Shown: positions 16,401 through 23,905 of the stretch, piece after piece
Layout of the letters: each line of letters starts with the position of its first letter
Position numbering within the stretch: the stretch's first letter is position 1
DNA from: Neomoorella carbonis
Lineage (GTDB): Bacteria; Bacillota; DSM-521; Neomoorellales; Neomoorellaceae
Direction of reading: 5' to 3'
Assembly: GCF_045278715.1 (NCBI RefSeq)
Contig: NZ_CP136420.1
Coordinates: forward strand, 2,666,001 to 2,730,000
Length of the DNA stretch: 64,000 nt
The notes under the pieces: model-generated
The model's input: the letters and a program-made list of their open reading frames with translations, nothing else
Told to the model about the DNA's origin: nothing
The model's database searches: none
Position numbers and translations under genes: made by a program

Positions 16401-17737
16401 GGGGTAAAATAAAGTTCCTCCAGGGTTTTACCTTTTGTTTCAATGCCCAAGATAAGCATTCCCAGGGCCGTAGCCACAAAGACGGCAGTAAAGAGGAAGA
16501 AGATCACCGGATAGGCGGCCGCCTGGCCCATAAGGACCAGCATCTGCCCCACCATCAGGGGAGCGAGGATGGCGCCAATGCGGCCGCAGAAGGAAGCCCA
16601 GCCGGAACCGGTTGCCCGGATGGCCGTGGGGTAAAGTTCCGGTGTATAGGCATAAAGGACGCCCCAGGCTCCCAGGTTAAAGAAGTAGACTGCCAGGCCC
16701 CAGAGAATAAGCTGGCCGGTGGTGGTGCTCAGGGAAAACATATAGGCCGCCGCCCCGCTCAGGGCCAGGTAAGTCACCAGGGTGGCTTTACGGCCGATCT
16801 TCTCCACCAGGTAGGCGGCACTGAAATAGCCCGGTACCTGGCCCAGGGTCATGATTAAAACGTATTCAAAGCTCTTGATGATGGCAAAACCCCTGCCCAC
16901 CATCAGGGAAGGCAACCAGGTGACGATGCCATAATAAGAAAAGTTAATCCCGAACCATAAAAGCCACAGGCAGAGGGTGCGCCGGAAATAGCGCCGCGAC
17001 CAGAGGTCCCTAAAGGTTACACCGGCTGCAGTTTCCCCCTCCCCTTCCGGGCCAGGCGGTATTTCGCCCGCAGGGCCGCCGTTGCTTTTCTCCACCATGG
17101 CCACTACTGCTGCAGCCGCCTTTACTTTACCTATCTTCTCCAGATAGCGGGGGGATTCCGGCAGGGCGCGGCGCAGAACGGCAGCATACAGGGCCGGCAG
17201 GGCACCGATAAAAAAGGCCAGGCGCCAGCCCCATCGGGGTACGACCAGGTAGCCTATCAGGGCGGCAGCGATCCAGCCCAAAGCCCAGAAGCTTTCCAGC
17301 AGGACCGCCATGCGACCCCGGTACCGGGCCGGTGAAAATTCGCTCATCAAGGTAAAGGCCACCGGTACCTCGGCCCCCAGACCCAGGCCCACCAGGAAGC
17401 GCCAAAACATCAGCCAGGGGTAACTAACTGCCAGCCCCGCCAGGAAAGTGGCTGTACCGTAAAAAATCAGGGTGTAAGTAAAGACCCTCCTGCGGCCCAG
17501 GAGGTCGCTTAAAGCTCCACCCACAACTGCGCCCAGGCCCATTCCTAAAAGGCCAATGCTGCCCAGGGCTCCCATCTGGGCGGCTGAAAGGAGCCACTCT
17601 TTACCCACTGCCGGCAAGACAAAAGCGACCAGGCCTACGTCCATGGCGTCAAAAAGCCAGCCGATGCCGCAGATAAAGAGCAGCCGGTAATGAAAGGCCC
17701 CCAGGGGCAGTCCTTCTAAACGACGGGCAATACTCAA
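16397..17737 (-). CDS. MFS transporter, sugar/aromatic-acid type (NiaP-like)
   Basis: A 12-helix major facilitator of 446 residues. MFS signatures are present: SDLLGRRRVFTYTL between helices 2 and 3, RFLVGLGLGAEVPVAFTLMSEF, PESPRYLEKIGK after helix 6, and ETKGKTLEELYF at the C-terminus. The N-terminus, GIGWLFDAMDVGLVAFVLP, closely resembles the NiaP/YceI niacin-transporter group, but the same group includes aromatic-acid carriers, so the substrate is open. The start is a TTG, 7 bases after AAGGGG. It has its own promoter (17781-17809), and the stop overlaps the promoter of the aroF leader. Confidence 0.85.
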   Translation of the reverse strand: MSIARRLEGLPLGAFHYRLLFICGIGWLFDAMDVGLVAFVLPAVGKEWLLSAAQMGALGSIGLLGMGLGAVVGGALSDLLGRRRVFTYTLIFYGTATFLAGLAVSYPWLMFWRFLVGLGLGAEVPVAFTLMSEFSPARYRGRMAVLLESFWALGWIAAALIGYLVVPRWGWRLAFFIGALPALYAAVLRRALPESPRYLEKIGKVKAAAAVVAMVEKSNGGPAGEIPPGPEGEGETAAGVTFRDLWSRRYFRRTLCLWLLWFGINFSYYGIVTWLPSLMVGRGFAIIKSFEYVLIMTLGQVPGYFSAAYLVEKIGRKATLVTYLALSGAAAYMFSLSTTTGQLILWGLAVYFFNLGAWGVLYAYTPELYPTAIRATGSGWASFCGRIGAILAPLMVGQMLVLMGQAAAYPVIFFLFTAVFVATALGMLILGIETKGKTLEELYFTP

Positions 17738-17780
17738 AGAACATCCCCTTCCTTAAACTCACCAAACTAGCGGCATCATT

Positions 17781-17809
17781 ATCTTATCATATGTCAAGAC
17801 AGGTGTAAA
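17781..17809 (-). promoter_or_regulatory. Promoter of the MFS transporter gene
   Basis: TTTACA (17804-17809), 17 bases, TAAGAT (17781-17786) on the minus strand, with a TGA before the -10 that makes an extended -10. A TTGACA lies inside the spacer and has no matching -10. Confidence 0.5.
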
Positions 17810-17840
17810 GATATAGTGGTAAAACATGTTTTAAAAGCAA

Positions 17841-17872
17841 TGGCGCCTCCTTTCACCCCTCCGGAGGCGCCA
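17841..17872 (-). terminator. Terminator after ppaC
   Basis: A 10-bp stem TGGCGCCTCC / GGAGGCGCCA with a 12-base loop is followed on the minus strand by TTGCTTTTAAAAC, 8 bases after the ppaC stop. Confidence 0.8.
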
Positions 17873-17879
17873 TTATCTT

Positions 17880-19190
17880 TTACTTCTGCAACAGGCGCTG
17901 CAAAGGCGGTACCACCTGTTTTTTGCGGGACATGACCCCGGGCAAAAAGACGCTGCCCGCCCCTGCAGCAACATTAAAGGCCCGTTCCACGGCCCGCGCC
18001 TGGGGCCCGGTAAACAGCAGCTCCGTACCGTTACGCATCAAATCGGTGACCATCAGGACAATTAAATCATAATTCCTTTCTACCTGAAGCTTTTCCAGTT
18101 CGGCCAGGAGTTCCTGGCGGCTGACCGGCAGGGTGCCGGAATCGATAATCTCAATCTGGCCAATGCCGACCGTGGTACCGCCAAAGTTGAAGTTTTTAAA
18201 GTCCTCCAGGATAATCTCCCGTCCCGAGCGGCCGACCAGGGAAGAAGCGGCCCGGATCATATCCCGGCCAAAATCATTAACGTCTATCCCTGCTATCCCG
18301 GCCAGCCACCCTGCCTGCTCTTTATCGGTTAAAGTGCTTGTTGGTGATTTAAAAAGCAGGGTGTCGGATAGGATGGCCGCGCACAGGACGCCGGCAATGC
18401 CCTTTTCGGGTTCAAGGCCCTGTTCGCGGTACATCTTGCTGACAATGGTTGCCGTGCTCCCTACCGGTTCATTGCGAACCATCACGGGCTCGGCCGTTTC
18501 GATATCAGCCAGGCGATGGTGATCAATGACCTCCAGGATCTTCGCTTCTTCAATGCCGGGCACGGCCTGGCTTTTTTCATTATGGTCGACCAGGATAACC
18601 CTTTTGCCCCGCATGGCCAGCAGGTGATAGCGAGCAATTAAACCCACCAGGCAGTGGTCATCATCGACTACCGGGTAATTGCGGTAACGCGTTTCCAGCA
18701 TGGTCTGGCGGACTTCCGTGATAAGATCGTCCTGGTGAAAAACTACCAGGTTATCCCTTTGCATCACCTGTTGAACGGGCTCGTCCATAGGCACGTTGCC
18801 GGTATCCCAGGCTTCCAGGAGTAACCGTGCCAGGTCCCCCACGGTAAAAAGGCCCAGCAGGTGCCGGTCTTTATCGACAACGGCCAGGGTTTTAACGCCA
18901 TGCTGGCGCATAAAAATACCTGCCTGGCGCACTGTAGCTTCCGGATGGATAAAGAGGAGCCCGCCGTCCAGGACATCCTTTACCCGGGTACGGACATCGT
19001 TAACTAAAGGCGGGGCAGTGACATCGAAATAAGATAGAACATACTCCGTTTCCCGGTTGAGCTTGCCGCACCTGGCGGCCTGGAAGCCCCCCTGGTGCAG
19101 TTCATTCTTTAAAGCGGCATAACCAATGGCCGCGGCAATAGAATCCGTATCCGGTCGCTGGTGCCCAATTACCAGGATCTCTTTCCCCAT
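17880..19190 (-). CDS. ppaC: Manganese-dependent inorganic pyrophosphatase with CBS domains
   Basis: A family II (DHH) pyrophosphatase that hydrolyses PPi. It has 436 residues. GHQRPDTDSIAAA (9-21) and later VIDHHRL and LSDTLLF form the metal site, and the C-terminal DHHA2 domain ends in SRKKQVVPPLQ. A pair of CBS motifs is inserted at about 75-190 (FIHPEATVRQAGIFMR... and VVFHQDDLITEVRQTM...), with no DRTGG domain between them. This matches the described Moorella thermoacetica CBS-pyrophosphatase, inhibited by AMP and ADP and activated by ATP. It is monocistronic, with its own promoter and terminator. Confidence 0.95.
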   Translation of the reverse strand: MGKEILVIGHQRPDTDSIAAAIGYAALKNELHQGGFQAARCGKLNRETEYVLSYFDVTAPPLVNDVRTRVKDVLDGGLLFIHPEATVRQAGIFMRQHGVKTLAVVDKDRHLLGLFTVGDLARLLLEAWDTGNVPMDEPVQQVMQRDNLVVFHQDDLITEVRQTMLETRYRNYPVVDDDHCLVGLIARYHLLAMRGKRVILVDHNEKSQAVPGIEEAKILEVIDHHRLADIETAEPVMVRNEPVGSTATIVSKMYREQGLEPEKGIAGVLCAAILSDTLLFKSPTSTLTDKEQAGWLAGIAGIDVNDFGRDMIRAASSLVGRSGREIILEDFKNFNFGGTTVGIGQIEIIDSGTLPVSRQELLAELEKLQVERNYDLIVLMVTDLMRNGTELLFTGPQARAVERAFNVAAGAGSVFLPGVMSRKKQVVPPLQRLLQK

Positions 19191-19282
19191 AGTCTTGATC
19201 CCCTTTCAAAAGACCTGCTTACGACTTCGTTCTCAGGGTAAGTTACCCTCCACATAGCGCTGAACTTATATAACCTCTCTAA

Positions 19283-19311
19283 ATTCTATTGTAAGAAGCA
19301 AGAAAAGACAA
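19283..19311 (-). promoter_or_regulatory. SigA-type promoter of ppaC
   Basis: TTGTCT (19306-19311), 17 bases, TAGAAT (19283-19288) on the minus strand, leaving an untranslated leader of about 85 bases. The 19312-19404 part of the gap has no other clear signal; I see only short GC hairpins without T-runs. Confidence 0.65.
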
Positions 19312-19404
19312 GGGCTCGGGAAGGGGCCACCCCTGGCGGTCAGCCACCATCCGCAAAGGCGTGCACATGCGGGGCTGGCGTTTATGGGATTGAGGATGGG
19401 ATCT

Positions 19405-19887
19405 TTAGCGGTGATAGGTTTCTCCGCGCTGGATTTTATAGGCACGGTAGAGCTGTTCGAGCAGGATTAACCGCATGAGCTGGTGCGGGAAAGTAAAGCG
19501 GGAAAAAGAGAGGCGCAGGTCGGCAGCTTCCAGGAGGTCTCGAGCCAGGCCCAAGGTGCCGCCAATGACAAAGGCCAGGTTATTGCGCCCGGCCAGGGCT
19601 AAATCGGCCAGCCGCATTGCCAGCTCTTCCGAAGATAGCATCACGCCCTCCCGGTCCAGGGCGATGGTATAAGCGCCCGGCCGCAGGAGACGCTGCAGGC
19701 CTTCTCCTTCAGCGGCCAGGATCTGCTCTACCCGGGCCGGATTTAAAGGCTCCGGGATCTTGCCTTCGGGGCCTTCCAGGATGCGCACCCGGGCATAGGG
19801 CTGCAGTCGCTTTAAGTATTCGTTTATCCCGTCACGCAGGTATTGCTCCCGTACACGACCAACGGCTACAATGTCAATATGCTGCAT
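19405..19887 (-). CDS. rlmH: 23S rRNA (pseudouridine-1915-N3)-methyltransferase RlmH
   Basis: A SPOUT-class methyltransferase that modifies pseudouridine 1915 in helix 69 of 23S rRNA. It has 160 residues, the normal length. The trefoil-knot SAM loop is LAFVIGGTLGL; most family members have IGG..G with S or P and D where this has TLG. The C-terminal QLMRLILLEQLYRAYKIQRGETYHR is diagnostic. It starts 6 bases after the htrA stop, so it is co-transcribed with htrA. Confidence 0.95.
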   Translation of the reverse strand: MQHIDIVAVGRVREQYLRDGINEYLKRLQPYARVRILEGPEGKIPEPLNPARVEQILAAEGEGLQRLLRPGAYTIALDREGVMLSSEELAMRLADLALAGRNNLAFVIGGTLGLARDLLEAADLRLSFSRFTFPHQLMRLILLEQLYRAYKIQRGETYHR

Positions 19888-19893
19888 GCTTCC

Positions 19894-21033
19894 TTACTTC
19901 GACGGCAATTCACCCAGGGTTACTGTAAAATTAAGCTGCTTTTTGCCGGCCAGGCGCACAGCAGTCAAGGTTACTTTATCCCCCGGTGATTTTCTATTAA
20001 TGAGGCTCTGGATGTCGGCATAGCTCGCCACCTTATTGTTGTCCACAGCGATAATGACATCGCCTACCTGCAGCCCGGCCTTAGCCGCCGGGCCATCATT
20101 AAAGATGCCGCCGATATATACCCCCTCCGGAATATTATACCACCGGGCCATTTCCGGGGTAATCTCCCGGAGGTTATAAACGCCCAGGAAAGGATGGGTG
20201 ACATAGCCCCGGGTTATGATCTGGTCGATAATCGGTCGGACGTCGTTGATGGGGATGGCAAAACCCATGCCCTCTACCCCGCTGGCGGCTATCTTTACGC
20301 TGTTGATGCCGATAACTTCTCCCCTTAAATTTACCAGGGCACCGCCGCTGTTGCCGGGGTTAATGGGAGCGTCGGTCTGCAGGGTCCGCAGGGTGATCTC
20401 TACTCCGCGGGGTCCGGGCACGGTCACTTCCCGGTTCAAGGCACTGATAACCCCCACCGTCACCGAACGGGCAAATGCCCGGCCCAGGGGGTTGCCAATG
20501 GCCACTACTGTCTCCCCCACCTGGACAGCGCCCGAATCTCCCAGGCGGGCCTGGGGCAAATTGGTTCCCTTGATTTGCAAAACCGCCAGGTCGCTTCGCT
20601 CATCGACTCCTACGACGGTGGCCGGATAAACCTGGTCATGATCGAGGCTGACAGTGACCCTCTCAGCGCCGGCAATAACGTGGTTATTGGTGACAATATA
20701 GCCGTTAGCACCGTCAAAAATGACGCCGGAACCCTGTTTTATCCCGCCATCACCCGTAAAGCTGCGGCTGGTCATGGCCGCCACTCCAACGACGGTTGGG
20801 CCAACCTGCCTGGCAATGGTAACTACCGGTGAACTGGCCGTAAACTGGACCGGTTGGCCTGCCGGCGGAGTCAAGGGTGCCGAAGAGCCAGGTGCCGGTG
20901 CCAGGGGTCGCTGCATCAGGCGGGGGGCCGTAACAATGGCCGTCCCGGCACCGAGGGCTGCACCGAAAAAAAATAGCACGACTAATGCCAGGATCCGCAC
21001 GTACTTTAAGCTGCCGGGAGAAAGATAACGCAA
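19894..21033 (-). CDS. htrA: Membrane-anchored HtrA/DegP-type serine protease
   Basis: A quality-control protease acting outside the membrane. An N-terminal membrane anchor (VRILALVVLFFFGAALGAG) is followed by a Pro/Ala/Ser linker, a trypsin-like domain with His in VTNNHVIAGAE, Asp in ERSDLAVLQI and Ser in PGNSGGALVN, and a C-terminal PDZ domain (VYIGGIFNDGPAAKAGLQVGDVI). The open frame extends to 21072, but AAGGAGG lies 7 bases before a TTG at 21033, so I start there (379 residues). A terminator at 21122-21152 separates it from the upstream genes. rlmH follows immediately. Confidence 0.95.
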   Translation of the reverse strand: MRYLSPGSLKYVRILALVVLFFFGAALGAGTAIVTAPRLMQRPLAPAPGSSAPLTPPAGQPVQFTASSPVVTIARQVGPTVVGVAAMTSRSFTGDGGIKQGSGVIFDGANGYIVTNNHVIAGAERVTVSLDHDQVYPATVVGVDERSDLAVLQIKGTNLPQARLGDSGAVQVGETVVAIGNPLGRAFARSVTVGVISALNREVTVPGPRGVEITLRTLQTDAPINPGNSGGALVNLRGEVIGINSVKIAASGVEGMGFAIPINDVRPIIDQIITRGYVTHPFLGVYNLREITPEMARWYNIPEGVYIGGIFNDGPAAKAGLQVGDVIIAVDNNKVASYADIQSLINRKSPGDKVTLTAVRLAGKKQLNFTVTLGELPSK

Positions 21034-21121
21034 AATAATACCTCCTTGCTCCAAATGAAGGCTGCTTACCATCTTTCAGTTCTAATATTACCTGCCGCCC
21101 CCTACTTTATAATGTCAAAAT

Positions 21122-21152
21122 AAAAAAGCCCCTGGAAGGCGTTCCAGGAGCT
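21122..21152 (-). terminator. Terminator between the 21-residue peptide gene and htrA
   Basis: AGCTCCTGGAA / TTCCAGGGGCT arms (21127-21152, one mismatch) with a 4-base loop are followed on the minus strand by TTTTTTATTTT. It lies 54 bases beyond the small peptide's stop codon. Confidence 0.85.
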
Positions 21153-21205
21153 AAGGAAAAAAGCTATAGGGAGGATGGTTGGGCAGTTTATCGTCGTGCC
21201 CGGGA

Positions 21206-21271
21206 CTAACTACAGTGACCACCAGAACAGTGGGCCACCGGCCGCAGGAAGTACCTCTTGAGCCTCAACAT
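21206..21271 (-). CDS. 21-residue Cys/His-tailed peptide (candidate small gene)
   Basis: I do not recognise this gene. An ATG at 21271, with GGAGGTG 6-8 bases upstream, opens a frame of 21 codons and a TAG. The N-terminal half is basic (MLRLKRYFLRP) and the tail is VAHCSGGHCS, in which HC occurs twice around SGG. That tail could bind a metal or form a disulfide or thioether. It sits between the stop of the HExxH peptidase gene and a strong terminator, so it is the last gene of that unit. Against it: the frame is very short and could be chance. For it: a strong ribosome-binding site, the terminator and the patterned tail. Confidence 0.5.
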   Translation of the reverse strand: MLRLKRYFLRPVAHCSGGHCS

Positions 21272-21291
21272 GGCATTGCACCTCCACTTTT

Positions 21292-21316
21292 GAAAATACC
21301 CTTGCAGAGTATTTTC
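21292..21316. repeat. Perfect 8-bp inverted repeat before the 21-residue peptide gene
   Basis: GAAAATAC (21292-21299) and GTATTTTC (21309-21316) with a 9-base spacer, 20-45 bases upstream of the peptide start. It has no T-run typical of a terminator. It could be an operator or an RNA processing hairpin. Confidence 0.55.
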
Positions 21317-21363
21317 CATGGTTTCAATATAGACTGGAGATGTGATATTTTTATGAAGGAAAG

Positions 21364-22236
21364 TTAAAGGCTTTGTGAAAACTTGCTTACAGGAAATTCC
21401 CGGGAAAAGGCTTCCTCAAAGGCAACAGTACTGACGCCCAGGACTTCCTGGAAGGCTCTTTCCAGGGGAGCCCCCCGGCCGAGGCGTTCCAGGACCTGGC
21501 GTAAGGCGGGTAAGCCCCAGCGTTCTACCAGGTAGTCAACCATTAAAAACGACTGGCGGTAAGCCAGGGCCTGGTCAGGCAGGCTGTCAAAACCATAATC
21601 CATGACCTTTAAGGGATACCAGCCGCCAGCATCCGGTGAACCCGGCATGGTAAAGCCGGTAAGTTCCTTTTCCACATACTGGGCAATACCTTCCGTCAGC
21701 CAGCGCGGGTAGTTACCACGCGCCTTCTCGTCCACTAGAAGGTGGGTCAATTCATGGGCTACGGGTCCTGAAACAGCAAAAATATGGGCAATCTCTTCCA
21801 GGTCCCGGCTCGCCACCCAGTCAAAGGGCGAAAGGACACGGATAACCCCGCCCCAGTAAACCCCCATGGCACTTTCACTGGCCGGCCAGCCAAACTGGTA
21901 CGCAAGACTCTCCCGGTCCGGGTAAAGTATAATTAAAGTTTTACCACGGGGTTCATGCTGTAACATAGCGCCTGCCGGCCCGTAAGCCTCCTCGGCGGTT
22001 GCCAGGACCAGGGGGGCAATGGCGGCATCCTCCTGCCGGTAGCGGAGGCGGAAATGAGGGCTATCTATCTCCAACCAGTTACGGGTCTGCCAGGCGGTAT
22101 GTCCTGTCACTATCTGACGGACCAGGCTATAACTTAAAGTACGCGGTAAAGCTGTAGTACGCGCCAGGATAACTCCTGCAACTGCCAGCACAGCCAGGCA
22201 GCTAACAATAATTACCTGCCACCAGTGTTGCAACAA
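21364..22236 (-). CDS. Membrane-anchored gluzincin metallopeptidase (peptidase MA-like)
   Basis: A 290-residue protein with one N-terminal membrane segment (VIIVSCLAVLAVAGVILA) and an extracellular domain. The zinc motif HELTH sits in VAHELTHLLVDEKARG, and the third ligand is the Glu of PRWLTEGIAQYVEKEL. This is the layout of the peptidase MA/DUF2268-like gluzincins, mostly uncharacterised in Clostridia. The start is a TTG after GGGGAG. A perfect TATAAT on the minus strand at 22271-22276 is a possible promoter, though its -35 is poor. The 21-residue peptide gene follows. The substrate is unknown. Confidence 0.85.
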   Translation of the reverse strand: MLQHWWQVIIVSCLAVLAVAGVILARTTALPRTLSYSLVRQIVTGHTAWQTRNWLEIDSPHFRLRYRQEDAAIAPLVLATAEEAYGPAGAMLQHEPRGKTLIILYPDRESLAYQFGWPASESAMGVYWGGVIRVLSPFDWVASRDLEEIAHIFAVSGPVAHELTHLLVDEKARGNYPRWLTEGIAQYVEKELTGFTMPGSPDAGGWYPLKVMDYGFDSLPDQALAYRQSFLMVDYLVERWGLPALRQVLERLGRGAPLERAFQEVLGVSTVAFEEAFSREFPVSKFSQSL

Positions 22237-22313
22237 GTTTCTCCCCTCCCCCAGGGGCTCTCCCGTTTCGATTATACTATATTCCTGGTGGCAGCTTCAC
22301 TGGTAATGAGTGT

Positions 22314-22346
22314 AAAAATCCGGAGCCAGCCAGGCTCCGGATTTTT
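22314..22346 (-). terminator. Terminator after copZ
   Basis: A stem AATCCGGAGCC / GGCTCCGGATT with a 4-5 base loop is flanked by A/T runs on both sides, so it can act in either direction. It lies just beyond the copZ stop. Confidence 0.85.
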
Positions 22347-22371
22347 AAAAAAGTTCGCTTGGTGATATCCT

Positions 22372-22578
22372 CTACTTTACTTCATAACCGGCCTCAGTTA
22401 CTGCCTTTTTCATGGCTTCCAGGGTTATCTTGCCAGGATCATAAGTAACGCGGGCCGTCTTAGCCGCCAGGTCGACCGCTACTGCCGTAACGCCTGCCAG
22501 CCCCTTCAGGGCCTTTTCCACACTCATTTTACAATGATTACAGGTCATCCCCTCGACCTGCAGGACAGCTTCCGCCAT
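22372..22578 (-). CDS. copZ: Heavy-metal-associated (copper chaperone-like) protein
   Basis: A 68-residue single HMA domain with the metal motif GMTCNHC (Cys 13 and 16) and a ferredoxin-like fold; the family carries Cu(I) to P-type ATPases or repressors. No copper ATPase is adjacent, so the partner is elsewhere. It is monocistronic, with a strong promoter (22617-22645) overlapping a CsoR-like operator (22595-22609) and its own terminator. Copper is therefore the likely metal; other soft metals are possible. GGGGGTG precedes the ATG. Confidence 0.92.
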   Translation of the reverse strand: MAEAVLQVEGMTCNHCKMSVEKALKGLAGVTAVAVDLAAKTARVTYDPGKITLEAMKKAVTEAGYEVK

Positions 22579-22594
22579 CCCGTCACCCCCTTCC

Positions 22595-22609
22595 TACCCG
22601 GTACGGGTA
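22595..22609 (-). promoter_or_regulatory. CsoR-like operator in the copZ leader
   Basis: A perfect inverted repeat TACCCG-GTA-CGGGTA lies 7 bases downstream of the -10, at the expected transcription start. It has the TACCC...GGGTA form of CsoR/RcnR-family operators. The -10 itself is embedded in a second small palindrome (TAGGT-TATAAT-ACCTA). Confidence 0.55.
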
Positions 22610-22616
22610 TATAGGT

Positions 22617-22645
22617 ATTATAACCTACCGGGGTGAAAGAGTCAA
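22617..22645 (-). promoter_or_regulatory. SigA-type promoter of copZ
   Basis: TTGACT (22640-22645), 17 bases, TATAAT (22617-22622) on the minus strand: one of the best consensus matches in the window, about 40 bases before the copZ start. Confidence 0.85.
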
Positions 22646-22671
22646 ACATGTCGCTCCCGGACCTTACTTTT

Positions 22672-23586
22672 TCACAGGCCGGCCAGGTAACGTTCCGCCG
22701 CCATGGCCGCCACTGCCCCGTCGCCTACAGCCGTACTCACCTGGCGGAAATCTTTGGACCGGACGTCGCCGGCGGCAAAGACCCCGGGGATGGAAGTGGC
22801 CAGGTTGTCGCGGGTAACAATATACCCCTGGGGATCCAGGGTCAAGGCCCCCTTCAGGAAATCAGTGTTAGGCTCCATACCGATAAAGATAAAGACCCCG
22901 TCGAAAGCTTCTTCCCTGGCGACTCCACTTTTTACATCTTTTAACTCCAGGCTGTCGACTTTTTCCCCGCCCTTTATCCTCGTTACAACCGTATTCCAGC
23001 AGAAAGATATTTTGGGGTTGTCCCGGGCCCGTTCCTGAAGCACTTTCGTTGCCCTTAAAGCGTCACGACGGTGGATAATGGTCACCTGGCTGGCAAAACG
23101 GGTCAGAAAGAGGGCTTCTTCCACAGCTGAATCGCCGCCGCCGACTACAGCGACCTTTTTGTCCCGGAAGAAGGCGCCGTCGCAGGTGGCGCAATAGGAA
23201 ACGCCCCGGCCGCGAAATTCCTCTTCCCCCGGTACTCCCAGGGGCCGCGGATGAGCACCGCTGGCGATGATCACTGCCCGCGACTTGAACTCACCGCTCC
23301 CGGTAAAGGCCTTTTTAATCTCCCCGTTAAGCTCCACTCCCTGGACTGTGGCCATCTCTATCCTGGCACCGAACCGCTTGGCTTGTTCGGCAAATTTCAT
23401 GGCGAGCTCCATACCGTTAATGCCTTCGGGAAAGCCGGGATAATTTTCAATCCTGTCCGTCAGCCCGGCCTGACCCCCGGGAGCACCCATCTCCAGCACC
23501 ACGGTGTCCAGCCCGCCCCGGGCACCATAAAGAGCCGCCGTCAGCCCGGCCGGCCCACCACCAATAATAAGCAAATCATGGGGCAT
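22672..23586 (-). CDS. trxB: Thioredoxin-disulfide reductase
   Basis: A flavoprotein that passes electrons, usually from NADPH, to thioredoxin. It has 304 residues from the ATG at 23586, preceded by AGGAGGT; the open frame extends 14 codons further but lacks a ribosome-binding site. The FAD motif is IIGGGPAGLTAAL, the redox-active CATC is at 132-135, the NAD(P) motif is VVGGGDSAVEEA followed by HRRDALRA (Arg residues that fit NADPH), and GVFAAGDVR is the second FAD motif. No thioredoxin gene is adjacent. Confidence 0.96.
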   Translation of the reverse strand: MPHDLLIIGGGPAGLTAALYGARGGLDTVVLEMGAPGGQAGLTDRIENYPGFPEGINGMELAMKFAEQAKRFGARIEMATVQGVELNGEIKKAFTGSGEFKSRAVIIASGAHPRPLGVPGEEEFRGRGVSYCATCDGAFFRDKKVAVVGGGDSAVEEALFLTRFASQVTIIHRRDALRATKVLQERARDNPKISFCWNTVVTRIKGGEKVDSLELKDVKSGVAREEAFDGVFIFIGMEPNTDFLKGALTLDPQGYIVTRDNLATSIPGVFAAGDVRSKDFRQVSTAVGDGAVAAMAAERYLAGL

Positions 23587-23822
23587 TTTGCCTACCTCCT
23601 CCGGAATAACCTTGTCACAGGCTTGCACTGTACCGTTCGTTCCCTGGCCCTTGCGGAGCGCCCCGCTTCGATCAGCTTCACCGATCAGGCTAAAGCTCTC
23701 TCCCGGACCAAGGCCTCACGGCATTTCATAGCATCGCTTGATTTCAATTCAATGGCTCCACTTTGGCTATATTATGCGCCTGCTTGCAGTCCGTCATGCC
23801 CTTTTCGGTTTAAACTATAGTT

Positions 23823-23851
23823 ATTATACGCTCTCGCTTTTGATTAGGCAA
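23823..23851 (-). promoter_or_regulatory. Promoter of trxB
   Basis: TTGCCT (23846-23851), 17 bases, TATAAT (23823-23828) on the minus strand. The leader of over 200 bases to trxB (23587-23822) has GC-rich segments with partial inverted repeats but no recognised riboswitch. Confidence 0.55.
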
Positions 23852-23862
23852 GGTCAGGCAAG

Positions 23863-23892
23863 AAAAAAATCCCTGAGGCTTGTCCCCAGGGA
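23863..23892 (-). terminator. Terminator after the LysM-G5-M23 gene
   Basis: TCCCTG / CAGGGA arms with an 11-base loop (23870-23892) are followed on the minus strand by TTTTTTTC, close to the stop codon. Confidence 0.8.
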
Positions 23893-23905
23893 GGGCATTA
23901 AAAAT

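Noticed and set aside
21034..21121. Promoter of htrA using the TTGACA next to the terminator
   Set aside because: The only -10-like hexamer (TAATAT) is 22 bases away.
23629..23822. A riboswitch in the long trxB leader
   Set aside because: GC-rich partial inverted repeats are present, but no known riboswitch core or terminator could be recognised.
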